Position numbers and translations under genes: made by a program. From SVQP01 sp045652835 (GTDB taxonomy: Bacteria; Bacillota; Clostridia; Oscillospirales; CAG-272), in contig JAZOLE010000129.1 of NCBI GenBank assembly GCA_045652835.1, positions 1-64,000 on the forward strand: a stretch of DNA of 64,000 nucleotides, read 5' to 3'. Below are positions 16,670 through 25,070 of this stretch, piece by piece (positions within the stretch are counted from its first letter, which is position 1; the number at the start of each line of letters is the position of its first letter). Below the pieces are notes generated by a model. That model made no database searches, was not told the DNA's origin, and worked only from the letters and a program-made list of their open reading frames with translations.

Positions 16670-19222
16670 ATGAAAAAGTCACTGTTTGTCACCATGACGG
16701 CTATGCTGCTTTTGCTTGCCATGCTGCTCGGTGCCTGCACAGGCAACGGCGGCACAGATACCGAAAGCACCGATGCCACCACGCAAGACACCACAGCGCA
16801 GGAAACGACCGAACAGACGACCGAGCAGGTAACCGAGCAGCCCTCAAGCGAGGAAAGCACCACCGAGCCGGAGCCTGAGCCGCTGCCTGCCAATGCAACG
16901 CTGGATTTTGACCTGATTGAGCAAAAGGAGCTGAACAAGTGCTTTGTCTCGCCCAACCAAACCGACATCACGGTTGAAAAGGACGAGGGCGGTGAAACTT
17001 ACGTAACGCTGACCGTCAATCAGAACAACGCCAACGATCCTCATGCCACGTTCGATTGCACCAAATTCTACAGATACGCGGAAATGGATGCAACCAACAT
17101 TGATGACTATCCCTTCGTCATGCTCAAGGTGCGCAGCATAGGCTGTTCCTCGGGCACGATGGAAATGTTCTACCAAGCCAAGGGCATGGGCGGCATTCAA
17201 GGTGATTCTTACGTGTCCGCCTCGTATGACCCTGCGGGAACAGATTGGCAGTACGTGCTGTTTGATCTTTCCGCAAAGGCAAACTGGAAGCAAAAGGTCA
17301 ACCTTTTGCGCTTTGACTACATGATCAGCGCCACCTCGGCAGGCGAGGCTTTGCAGATTGCGGAAATCCGCTTTTTGCCCAATGCTGACGCCTACTATGA
17401 AAATCTCAACCTTGACATGAATGCCATTGGTATTCCGATCTCGGATCAGGCAAAAGAGGAGGCTGCACAGCTGCTTGGCTCTGTGACCATGCCCACCACC
17501 GCATTCAATTCCTACAAGCCGCTGACCGCTGCACACGAGGATGCTTCTCTTTCCATGTGGTTCAACCACATGTTCAGCCGCACCCCGCAGGACGACACCA
17601 CCCATTCGGGCATGGATACCTATCAGATCCTGCTTGCAGGCAACGAGACCGAGGGCTGTCAGGTACTGCTTGCACCCACGCAGAGCGTTGAGGGCTTGCG
17701 CGTATACCTGACCGACTTTACAAACGCGGCGGGTGATACCTTGGCAAGTGAGCTGCGCTGGGGCTACTACTTCAAAAACATTGCAGGCAAGGATATGTAC
17801 GAGCCGCTGCCCAAGGTCACCTACGAGAAGGATCAGGAAATGATCGACCGCCAAAACGGCGCCAACTCAACCGGTGACATTCTTCCCAACTTCCAAACCT
17901 ATGACGGCTTTGATATTGAAGCCGGTAAGAGCCAGATGTTCGTCATCAAGGCAAGCGCACCCTACGGTGCAGCTCCCGGTGAATACACCGCAACCTTTAC
18001 CGTGACCGATGCACAGGGCAACGAGATCAAGAAGGCAACCGTATTTGCATACGTTTGGGATTTCTCCCTGCCCTTGACTCCCTCCTGCAAGACGCTGATG
18101 GATCTGGATTCCTACAGCATCTATTATACCTACAGAGACTTCCCCGGTGAAGTCACAGACTACCAAGGAAGAACCCTGATCCAAAACTATTACGAATTCG
18201 CTCTTGACTACCGCATCAATCCCTATTCCCTGCCCATCAAGAATGAGGACGGCAGATTTGACTCCGAGATCCTGATGCAATACTTGGACGATCCGCGCGT
18301 ACAGTGCTTCCAGACCCTGGGTTGGAAAGCGGATCTCAATGCCACCAACGTATCCAACGCCTACGCTGTGCTCTCGCAAAAGCCCGAATGGCTTGCCAAG
18401 GCGTACTTCTATCCGGTTGACGAGCCTATGAACCTCAACGATCTTGACAGAATCAAGAACGCTGCAAATCTGCTCAAGGAGCATTTCCCCGGTTATAAAC
18501 TGATCACCCCCATGCACCTCAACAACATGGTCACAGGCGGTGACTTCTTCTCCTACCTTGCAGATGCTGTGACCGCATGGTGTCCGCACAATTTCTTCTT
18601 TACCACCTATGCAGAGTGGAAGCAAAATCCCGACCTTTACTACCGCATGCCCGTGATCGCAGAATCCTCGTTCGGCACGCTCCGTGACCGCATGAAGGCA
18701 GAGGCAGAGGGTGGTGACGAGGTTTGGTGGTACATCACCCGTATCCCGAACAAGCCCGAGATCACCTTTGATATCAACAGCGAGGCTGTCAACTGCCGCA
18801 CACTGTTCTGGCAGCAAAAGCTTTACGACGTGGACGGTTTCCTGTACTATTCCATGAACGACTGGACCGGCTCTCCCGAGATCATTCAGGACACCGGTAA
18901 CGTATGGCTGCAGGGTATGAACCCCGTTTACGAAAAGCGTGACTCGGACGGCATTGACATTTACGGAAACGGCATTCTGATCTACAGCGGCATTTACTTT
19001 GCTGACCGCGATCCCATCCCGGCTCTGCGCCTGGAGTGCGTACGCGACGGTCTTGAGGACTACGATTACCTGACCTTACTGCAGGAGATCTACGGAGAGG
19101 ACACCGTGGACGGCATGATCTCTCAGTGGACCACAAGCATGTACGAATACAGCACCGATCAAGAGCAGTTCTACGCGCTTCGCGCAAAGCTGGCTCTGCT
19201 GATCGAACAAAATCAAGACTAA
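16670..19222 (+). CDS. GH123/DUF4091-like glycoside hydrolase lipoprotein
   Basis: An 850-residue lipoprotein: lipobox LLGAC (Cys23), a Thr/Glu-rich linker (about 24-70), a beta-sandwich of about 180 residues, then a domain resembling the GH123 catalytic fold (formerly DUF4091). The PVDEP sequence puts adjacent D584-E585 where GH123 beta-N-acetylgalactosaminidases carry their stabilising Asp and acid/base Glu. The TIM-barrel part includes LITPMHL, WWYITRIP, LFWQQKLYDVDGFLYYSMNDW and the C-terminal LRLECVRDGLEDYDYLTLL, all typical of the family. GAGG is eight bases before the ATG. It is last in the operon and closed by a strong terminator. The substrate (host mucin or glycolipid) is a guess. 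Confidence 0.8.
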   Translation: MKKSLFVTMTAMLLLLAMLLGACTGNGGTDTESTDATTQDTTAQETTEQTTEQVTEQPSSEESTTEPEPEPLPANATLDFDLIEQKELNKCFVSPNQTDITVEKDEGGETYVTLTVNQNNANDPHATFDCTKFYRYAEMDATNIDDYPFVMLKVRSIGCSSGTMEMFYQAKGMGGIQGDSYVSASYDPAGTDWQYVLFDLSAKANWKQKVNLLRFDYMISATSAGEALQIAEIRFLPNADAYYENLNLDMNAIGIPISDQAKEEAAQLLGSVTMPTTAFNSYKPLTAAHEDASLSMWFNHMFSRTPQDDTTHSGMDTYQILLAGNETEGCQVLLAPTQSVEGLRVYLTDFTNAAGDTLASELRWGYYFKNIAGKDMYEPLPKVTYEKDQEMIDRQNGANSTGDILPNFQTYDGFDIEAGKSQMFVIKASAPYGAAPGEYTATFTVTDAQGNEIKKATVFAYVWDFSLPLTPSCKTLMDLDSYSIYYTYRDFPGEVTDYQGRTLIQNYYEFALDYRINPYSLPIKNEDGRFDSEILMQYLDDPRVQCFQTLGWKADLNATNVSNAYAVLSQKPEWLAKAYFYPVDEPMNLNDLDRIKNAANLLKEHFPGYKLITPMHLNNMVTGGDFFSYLADAVTAWCPHNFFFTTYAEWKQNPDLYYRMPVIAESSFGTLRDRMKAEAEGGDEVWWYITRIPNKPEITFDINSEAVNCRTLFWQQKLYDVDGFLYYSMNDWTGSPEIIQDTGNVWLQGMNPVYEKRDSDGIDIYGNGILIYSGIYFADRDPIPALRLECVRDGLEDYDYLTLLQEIYGEDTVDGMISQWTTSMYEYSTDQEQFYALRAKLALLIEQNQD

Positions 19223-19232
19223 ACAATAAAAT

Positions 19233-19260
19233 AAGGGCTGCCTTGCGGCAGCCCTTTTGT
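19233..19260 (+). terminator. Terminator of the GH123-like operon
   Basis: AAGGGCTGCC-TTGC-GGCAGCCCTT followed by TTTGTT. Confidence 0.85.
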
Positions 19261-19279
19261 TATGTCATATTCACGCGCA

Positions 19280-19450
19280 TTATTCTGCGATAGATTCGGT
19301 CTCGAACTGTTGGAAGAACGCTTCGATTTTTGCCTGTGCCTCGTCAGATATAACCCTTCCCTCGCTGCGGTATACCGAAAACAGCCCCGCAAATACTGCA
19401 GAGAAAAGGCATATTAAAACAATGACATAGCTGATCAATTTGATCTTCAT
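19280..19450 (-). CDS. 56-residue single-pass membrane protein
   Basis: A small gene: ATG at 19450, TAA at 19280, with GGAGG eight bases upstream. Translation begins MKIKLISYVIVLICLFSAVF, giving one transmembrane or signal-anchor helix (about 5-26), then a basic YRSEGR and an acidic helix ending in FETESIAE. It follows DUF5662 by 27 bp on the same strand and so may end the sufCB operon. No family is recognised; the clean ribosome-binding site and sensible topology support it. Confidence 0.55.
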   Translation of the reverse strand: MKIKLISYVIVLICLFSAVFAGLFSVYRSEGRVISDEAQAKIEAFFQQFETESIAE

Positions 19451-19477
19451 GACGATTCGCCTCCAACAAAAATAGTC

Positions 19478-20014
19478 TTAATACTCTCTTTTCTTGACCG
19501 CTGCCCGAACAACAGCAAATGCCTCGCGCTCGCCTTTCTCGGCAAGCGTTCGCAGCCAGCTCTCCAAAAGTGCCGCGGTCTCGGGATGCATACGCGAGCG
19601 TGCCTGCCCGCGCATAAAGTACGCAAGCGCACTTTCATCGGTATATTTTTCCTTTTGATAGGTCTTGCAAGCAGCCATTCTGTCGCAAAACATCTCGGCT
19701 ACGTAGCGCACAGGCATTTTGACAGCAGAGTACGCCCGTGCGGCGGGTACGTAATCAAACCAATACTCATAATGATGCTTGTTACGCCCCTGATGATGCA
19801 GCCACATGGCAGAATAGCCCTCACTCTCGCGCTGCGCCTCGCCCGGGCTGCGCGTGCCTTGGTAGTACTTTGCCCCCGGTATAAACTCAGCAGGCGAATA
19901 CTTGGAAAGGTCATGCCCAAGTCCCTGTAAGCCGATGCCGACGCGAAAGCAATGCGCGATCACCTGATGGCGGTGGTGCGTGATGGTGATAAAATGCTTA
20001 ACGGGATGTGCCAT
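19478..20014 (-). CDS. DUF5662 family protein
   Basis: A 178-residue protein matching the DUF5662 pattern: HFITITHHRHQV, GLGHDLSKYSPAEF, HHQGRNKHHYEYW and MPVRYVAEMFCDRMAA. The regularly spaced His and Asp residues suggest a metal-binding helical fold like HD or ferritin-type proteins, but no activity is established. It starts immediately after the stop codon of sufB, so it is co-transcribed with the Fe-S system. A role tied to iron or metal is possible but is inference. Confidence 0.85.
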   Translation of the reverse strand: MAHPVKHFITITHHRHQVIAHCFRVGIGLQGLGHDLSKYSPAEFIPGAKYYQGTRSPGEAQRESEGYSAMWLHHQGRNKHHYEYWFDYVPAARAYSAVKMPVRYVAEMFCDRMAACKTYQKEKYTDESALAYFMRGQARSRMHPETAALLESWLRTLAEKGEREAFAVVRAAVKKREY

Positions 20015-20015
20015 A

Positions 20016-20939
20016 TCAGCGCAAGAATCCGTTGATGATCTGTTCCTCTGCCTCTTTTTCGGTAAGTCCCAGCGTCATCAGCTTGATCAGCTGCTCGCCT
20101 GCGATCTTACCAATGGCAGCCTCGTGGATCAGCGAAGCCTGCACGTGATTTGCCGCTACCTTCGGAATAGCATCCACGCGTGCGCTGTCCATGATAATGG
20201 CATCGCACTCGGTATGACCCGAGCAGCAGTTATTGCCGTTGATGCAGGAAAGGAAGGTCTGACGAGACTCATCCTTGGCAACCGAACGGGATACGACGTG
20301 TGCGCCGCAATTCTCACCGTCCAGATCGACCGTAAAGTCGGTCACAGCCACCTGCTTGCCGTGCGTCATGATCTTCTCACCGATCACCAGCGTTGCGTGA
20401 TCGCCAAGCTTTGCACGCGTAACGCGGACAGTAGAATCCACGCCACCCAGCTGTGCGGACTCGATCTCCATGTAGCCGCCCTCGGCAATATCGATCTCGG
20501 TGGTGGGGTTAAGCACCTTTTCGCCCGTTCCCTCGCCCTGTCCGTAGTGCTTTTCCACGTACTTGAGCTTTGCGTTCTTGCCTACGTGGAAGCTGTGGAT
20601 ACCGTCATGTGCAGTTTCCTCGTCGCCTGCGTTGTGAATGCCGCAGCCCGCAACGATCAGCACGTCAGCGTCCTCGCCAATGTAAAAGTCATTGTAAACC
20701 AAATCCTTCAAACCGGTCTTGGTCAGCAGCACGGGAATATCCACGCGCTCATTCTTGGTACCGGGCTTGATGATGATATCGATACCGGGCTTATCCGTCT
20801 TGGTCACGATATCAATATTTGCGGTGGTGTGTCTTGCCGCGCCCTCACCGTTTGCGCGGATATTGAACGCACCCTCGGGTACGATCTCCAGATCCATGAT
20901 CTGATCAAGCAAGCTTTTCTGAATGCTGTCAAGTGCCAT
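20016..20939 (-). CDS. sufB: Short SufB/SufD-type Fe-S scaffold protein
   Basis: A 307-residue member of the SufB/SufD beta-helix family. The core (about 85-260) has the run of short strands and the SRSVAKDESRQTF block, with CINGNNCCSGHTECDAIIMD and the terminal HEAAIGKIAGEQLIKLMTLGLTEKEAEEQIINGFLR. It lacks most of the N-terminal part of classical SufB (about 470 residues). With SufC it matches the reported two-gene SUF-like minimal system (SmsCB). Its ATG overlaps the sufC stop as TAATG. No cysteine desulfurase or SufU gene is next to it. Confidence 0.87.
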   Translation of the reverse strand: MALDSIQKSLLDQIMDLEIVPEGAFNIRANGEGAARHTTANIDIVTKTDKPGIDIIIKPGTKNERVDIPVLLTKTGLKDLVYNDFYIGEDADVLIVAGCGIHNAGDEETAHDGIHSFHVGKNAKLKYVEKHYGQGEGTGEKVLNPTTEIDIAEGGYMEIESAQLGGVDSTVRVTRAKLGDHATLVIGEKIMTHGKQVAVTDFTVDLDGENCGAHVVSRSVAKDESRQTFLSCINGNNCCSGHTECDAIIMDSARVDAIPKVAANHVQASLIHEAAIGKIAGEQLIKLMTLGLTEKEAEEQIINGFLR

Positions 20940-21670
20940 TACGCTTCACCTCCTACGATTACTCTGCAGGGCTTTTGCGTACCGAACAGTCCGGGCAAAA
21001 TCTCGTCCTTGGTGCCCTGTGCGCTCACAGTACCCTCGGAAAGCACAATGATGGTATCCGCAATATCCAGAATACGCTCCTGGTGGGTAATGATCAGAAT
21101 GCTGCCCTTGTTCTTTTCGTACATACGCTCAAAAACGGTGATCAGCGAGCCAAAGCTCCACAGGTCAATACCTGCCTCAGGCTCATCAAACACAGCAAAG
21201 GGGGTGTTTCTTGCGTTGATCATAGCGATCTCTATTCTCTTGAGCTCACCGCCCGACAACGAGCCGTTGACCTCACGGTTCACGTATTCCTTTGCGCAAA
21301 GTCCTACCTCGGAAAGGTACGCGCATGCCTGCGCAACCGAGATATCCTTGCCTGCTGCGATCGAGATCAGATCCTTGACCGTGATGCCCTTGAAGCGGAC
21401 AGGCTGCTGGAACGCATAGCTGATGCCCAGCTTTGCGCGCTCGGTGATACCGAGATTTGTAATGTCCTCACCCTGGAACAGAATTTTGCCCGAGGTGGGG
21501 GTAATGATGCCGGCAATCACCTTGGCAAGGGTGGATTTACCCGAGCCGTTGGGGCCGGTGATGGCGACGAATCTGTCATCAATGGTCAGATTGACGTCGC
21601 GCAGTATATCGGTTGTCTTACCGGTGACCTCATCGGTTACCGAGTAAGAGATGTGTTGCAGTTCTAACAT
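20939..21670 (-). CDS. sufC: SufC-type Fe-S assembly ATPase
   Basis: A 243-residue ABC ATPase. Walker A GPNGSGKST, signature LSGGELKRIEIAM, Walker B FAVFDEPEAGIDLWS and the switch His in LIITHQERIL are all intact. The NGSLSGGELKR form is characteristic of SufC. It powers conformational changes of the SufB scaffold. It is the first gene of sufC-sufB-DUF5662. No Rrf2-type regulator is encoded nearby. Confidence 0.92.
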   Translation of the reverse strand: MLELQHISYSVTDEVTGKTTDILRDVNLTIDDRFVAITGPNGSGKSTLAKVIAGIITPTSGKILFQGEDITNLGITERAKLGISYAFQQPVRFKGITVKDLISIAAGKDISVAQACAYLSEVGLCAKEYVNREVNGSLSGGELKRIEIAMINARNTPFAVFDEPEAGIDLWSFGSLITVFERMYEKNKGSILIITHQERILDIADTIIVLSEGTVSAQGTKDEILPGLFGTQKPCRVIVGGEA

Positions 21671-21708
21671 ATCAGGTCTCCTATGCCGCCAAAGCGGCGC
21701 ATTACAAT

Positions 21709-22572
21709 TTAGTTATTGCCGTACTTAAACGTGCGGCGGACTTCAGGCACAGAGGGCAAGCCTTCAGCGGCAGCCATGCGCTCTCTGACCATTTCGGAAA
21801 GCTCGTGCGATCTTGTTGCCTTGACCGTTTCAGCGTCAATAACATCTACAAAATCCACGTAAACGCGTGTTTTTCTCCAAGGGGAACGGTGCTTGACCTT
21901 GTCGGTATCGGTCACGCGCACGATCACGATGGGCACGCCTGCCTTTTTTGCCATGAGGAACACGCCCTCACGGAAAGGCAGCAAGCCTTCAATCTGTCGG
22001 TTTCTGGTTCCCTCGGGGAACACGCCGTAAGAAATGGGCAGGGTCTTCATGCGCTCGGCAACCTCGCGAATGGTGGTCAGCGCTTCACGCGCTTCCTCGC
22101 GGTTGATGGGCAAAAAGCCACCCTTGTGCAAGTATTTGCCTGCAATGGGATAATTAAAATTCTCGGGCTTGGATACGAACGCCACGCTTCTGCCGCGCAA
22201 AACGGTCAGCATGGACATAAAATCGTGATCGGAAAGGTGGTTGGAAACCAGCAGGAAATTCCCCTTGGCAGGCACCTTTTCCTTGCCGCGAACGCGGATC
22301 TCCACGCGCGCAAGGCGCAGATACAGCGCAATGGTTTCAACCAACAGCGCAAGGTAAAAGCGGTTAGGGCTTGTCTGCGGCTTGGACTTGTCCACAAACA
22401 GGGACAGCGAAATAAAACCAAGCACGTACAATGCAAAAAATCCTACCGAATAGCCGATCCACATAACAATCGGAATCCAGATATCAAAGATCGAGGTAAC
22501 CAACGTTGCGTTGAGGAACACGGTCAGCACAGAACAAAGCGCACCCAGCGTCAAAAACAATTCAAGAAGCAT
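21709..22572 (-). CDS. 1-acyl-sn-glycerol-3-phosphate acyltransferase (PlsC family)
   Basis: A 287-residue membrane acyltransferase that would acylate lysophosphatidic acid to phosphatidic acid. Two N-terminal hydrophobic segments (residues 1-30 and 33-60) precede the catalytic NHLSDHD motif (H112, D117). The substrate-binding FPEGTRN and GVPIVIV blocks follow. It lies 30 bp after a second, shorter PlsC-type gene in the same direction, so two acyltransferases are co-transcribed. Confidence 0.88.
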   Translation of the reverse strand: MLLELFLTLGALCSVLTVFLNATLVTSIFDIWIPIVMWIGYSVGFFALYVLGFISLSLFVDKSKPQTSPNRFYLALLVETIALYLRLARVEIRVRGKEKVPAKGNFLLVSNHLSDHDFMSMLTVLRGRSVAFVSKPENFNYPIAGKYLHKGGFLPINREEAREALTTIREVAERMKTLPISYGVFPEGTRNRQIEGLLPFREGVFLMAKKAGVPIVIVRVTDTDKVKHRSPWRKTRVYVDFVDVIDAETVKATRSHELSEMVRERMAAAEGLPSVPEVRRTFKYGNN

Positions 22573-22601
22573 TTTTCAAAAATCCTCCGTAAAATTTTGG
22601 T

Positions 22602-23243
22602 TTACTTGGCAAGCTCCATCAGCTCTGCCGTAATCTCGCGGAAGCGATCCGCCTCGCTCTGCAGATGTGCAGAGCTTCGCTGTCCGCTCTCAGCCTGCGA
22701 GAGCGGCTGAGGCTCACCCACTACCACGCGCAGTCTTTTGCCAAACAGGAAATGATAATTGCCGTCGATCGCGATCGGCACGACCTCGCTGTTCGCCATG
22801 GTGGCAAGCAGCGCAAAGCCGGGACGGAACTTATCCATCTCGCCGGTCTTGGAGGTGTGACCCTCGGGGAAAATGATCATACTGTTCCCCTCTTTCATCA
22901 CGCGCATGCTTTCCTTGATCCAGCCTGTATCCAATCCAAAGCGATTGACAGGAATGGCGCGGTTGTTAGAGAGCACTTGGCCGACGATCCAGCTTTTTTC
23001 CATCTGGTCCTTCGCGGAGAGTATGTGTATACGGTATTTCCAAAGCAGTGTTGCGATCACGATGCCGTCCTTATGCGAAAGGTGGTTGCAGGTAAACACC
23101 ACCGGCTTATCAAAGCCTTTCTTTTTCCGCTCGGGGTTGGCATAGATCACCTTGGGTCGAAACCCGATATATACAAGCAAAACGCAAAGTCCTCTGAAAA
23201 TCAGCCCGGCAATCTTGCCAAGCAATTTCTCCAAACGCTTCAT
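22602..23243 (-). CDS. PlsC-family acyltransferase, short form
   Basis: A 213-residue acyltransferase. The catalytic motif is CNHLSHKDG (H54, D59 from the chosen start) and the acceptor site is IIFPEGHTSKTGEMDKFRPGFALLA. One N-terminal hydrophobic segment is present. The ATG at 23243 has AAAGG nine bases upstream, while the ATG at 23252 is directly against it, so the inner one is preferred. Substrate is probably lysophospholipid. It heads the two-gene operon with its own promoter. Confidence 0.86.
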   Translation of the reverse strand: MKRLEKLLGKIAGLIFRGLCVLLVYIGFRPKVIYANPERKKKGFDKPVVFTCNHLSHKDGIVIATLLWKYRIHILSAKDQMEKSWIVGQVLSNNRAIPVNRFGLDTGWIKESMRVMKEGNSMIIFPEGHTSKTGEMDKFRPGFALLATMANSEVVPIAIDGNYHFLFGKRLRVVVGEPQPLSQAESGQRSSAHLQSEADRFREITAELMELAK

Positions 23244-23285
23244 AACGCCCATCCTTTATCTCATTGCATTAAAATACATTATAGT

Positions 23286-23314
23286 ATTATATCATAAAAG
23301 AACCATAATTGCAA
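23286..23314 (-). promoter_or_regulatory. Sigma-A promoter of the acyltransferase pair
   Basis: Minus-strand TTGCAA (23309-23314), 17 bp, TATAAT (23286-23291). Confidence 0.7.
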
Positions 23315-23424
23315 TAGTTTTCATTTAATTTCGGCAATTTGAAAAGCAAAATTCTTCGTAGAAAGGCTGCAAGAGCAAGTATGAGACCGCTGGGCAATTC
23401 CCTGTGGTCTTTTTTTCACGCAAA

Positions 23425-23454
23425 CGTAGGGGCGATGCACGAATCGCCCGCAAA
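23425..23454. repeat. GTAGGGGC-type small palindrome
   Basis: TAGGGGCGAT..ATCGCCCG hairpin. It is nearly identical to 37893-37920, except that one G-C pair in the stem is replaced by A-T on both arms. It sits at the outer end of repeat copy D. Confidence 0.7.
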
Positions 23455-23483
23455 CAACCGTTGGGGTTTTATGTGTGGAAACC

Positions 23484-23627
23484 GTTTCCGTTCTTTTTGA
23501 GCAAGGAGCTGCAAAAAGAACCAAAAACAGCGTAAAGAGTGTTTCGCGCTTTGCGAAGCGCGACTTGGGACGCTGTCCCAAGACCCTGCGCCCTTTTTGA
23601 AAAAAGGGCGATCAAAAACTTTCATCA
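23484..23627 (-). repeat. Structured dispersed repeat, copy D
   Basis: Minus-strand copy between the acyltransferase operon and metY. Stems: CGCCCTTTTT with its complement, CTTGGGAC-AGC-GTCCCAAG, TCGCGCTT-CGCA-AAGCGCGA, and GTTCTTTTTG..CAAAAAGAAC. The remaining bases of the 23253-23749 gap hold only the two divergent promoters and the small palindrome. Confidence 0.85.
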
Positions 23628-23671
23628 ATCAAGTCCAAGCCGCGCGCCTCTCGCAAAAATTGCCCAAAAGC

Positions 23672-23700
23672 ACTTGCAATTATACGAAAAACGTGATATA
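23672..23700 (+). promoter_or_regulatory. metY sigma-A promoter
   Basis: TTGCAA (23672-23677), 17 bp, TATAAT (23695-23700), about 50 bp before the start codon. The leader is too short for a SAM riboswitch. Confidence 0.8.
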
Positions 23701-23749
23701 ATGTGATATTAGTAACAAAAAATGAAATCTTCCCAAGGAGGGATTTTCC

Positions 23750-25030
23750 ATGTCTTCTTACAAGATCGATACAAAATGCGTACAGTCGGGCTATGAGCCT
23801 GCAAACGGCGAGCCTCGCGTGCTGCCTATCGTACAAAGCACCACCTATAAATACTCCGACGTTGACCACGTTGGTGACCTGTTCGACCTCAAGGCTGACG
23901 GTCACATGTACTCCCGTATCTCCAACCCCACTTTAGCTTGCGTGGAGGCAAAGATCGCGGATATGGAGGGCGGCGTTGGTGCTATGCTTGTGTCCTCGGG
24001 TCAGTCCGCAAGCCTGCTTTCCATTCTCAATATCACCAAGGCAGGTCAGAACTTTATCTCCATGTCCTCCATCTACGGCGGTACCATCAATCTGTTTGCC
24101 GTCACGCTGCAGCGCATGGGCATTGAGGTGCGCTTTGCAACGCCCGATATGACCGATCAAGAGATTGAGGCAATGATCGATGAAAACACCCGACTCTTCT
24201 TTGGCGAGACCGTGGCAAACCCTGCCCTGATCGTTTTTGACATTGAAAGATACGCAAACCTTGCCCACAAGCACGGCATTCCGCTGATCGTGGACAACAC
24301 CTTTGCCACCCCCATTTTGTGCCGTCCCTTTGAGCACGGCGCGGATATCGTTGTGCACTCCACCACCAAGTACATGGACGGTCATGCAACCGTTGTGGGC
24401 GGTGTGATCGTTGACAGCGGTAAGTTTGACTGGGAAGGTTCGGACAAGTTCCCCGAAATGAACGAGCCGGACGAATCCTATCACGGCGTCATCTACACCA
24501 AGCAGTTTGGCAACGCGAATGCCTACATTACCAAGGTGCGCGTGCAGCTGCTGCGTGACCTTGGCTGCACCATGGCAGCGCTCCCCGCGTTCATTCTCAA
24601 TCTGGGTCTTGAAACGCTGGCAGTACGTATGGAAAAGCACTGCTCCAACGCGCTCAAGGTTGCCACCTACCTGCAGAATCACCCCAAGATCGATTGGGTA
24701 TCCTACCCCTCCCTGCCCGGAGATGCGCAGTATGAAATGGCACAGAAATACCTGCCCGACGGCTGCTGCGGCGTCATTTCCTTTGGCGTCAAGGGCGGTC
24801 GCGAGGCATCCGTCAGACTCATGGATAGCCTGAAACTGGCTGCTATCGTAGTCCACGTGGCAGACGCGCGCACCAGCGCCCTGCACCCCGCAAGTGCAAC
24901 GCACAGACAGCTGACAGACGAGCAGCTGATTGCCGCAGGCGTACGTCCCGAGCTGGTACGCTTCTCTGTCGGCATTGAAAATCCCGCTGATATTATCGCA
25001 GACCTGGAGCAGGCGCTCGAGCAGGTCTAA
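23750..25030 (+). CDS. metY: O-acetylhomoserine sulfhydrylase (MetY)
   Basis: A 426-residue PLP enzyme of the Cys/Met-metabolism family. The Schiff-base lysine is K207 in HSTTKYMDGHA; SSGQSASLLSILN, YGGT and VDNTFATP are the usual cofactor-site blocks. The length and the insertion around DSGKFDWEGSDKFPEM fit O-acetylhomoserine sulfhydrylases better than cystathionine gamma-synthases (~380 residues). It makes homocysteine from O-acetylhomoserine and sulfide. AAGGAGG precedes the ATG. It is followed 40 bp later by metA, which supplies its substrate. Confidence 0.93.
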   Translation: MSSYKIDTKCVQSGYEPANGEPRVLPIVQSTTYKYSDVDHVGDLFDLKADGHMYSRISNPTLACVEAKIADMEGGVGAMLVSSGQSASLLSILNITKAGQNFISMSSIYGGTINLFAVTLQRMGIEVRFATPDMTDQEIEAMIDENTRLFFGETVANPALIVFDIERYANLAHKHGIPLIVDNTFATPILCRPFEHGADIVVHSTTKYMDGHATVVGGVIVDSGKFDWEGSDKFPEMNEPDESYHGVIYTKQFGNANAYITKVRVQLLRDLGCTMAALPAFILNLGLETLAVRMEKHCSNALKVATYLQNHPKIDWVSYPSLPGDAQYEMAQKYLPDGCCGVISFGVKGGREASVRLMDSLKLAAIVVHVADARTSALHPASATHRQLTDEQLIAAGVRPELVRFSVGIENPADIIADLEQALEQV

Positions 25031-25070
25031 TCTATACCAATTACTAATCTACGTATAAGGAGCATCGCAA

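Noticed and set aside
23700..23749. SAM-type riboswitch before metY
   Set aside because: Only about 45 bases separate promoter and start codon, with no aptamer-like stems or terminator.
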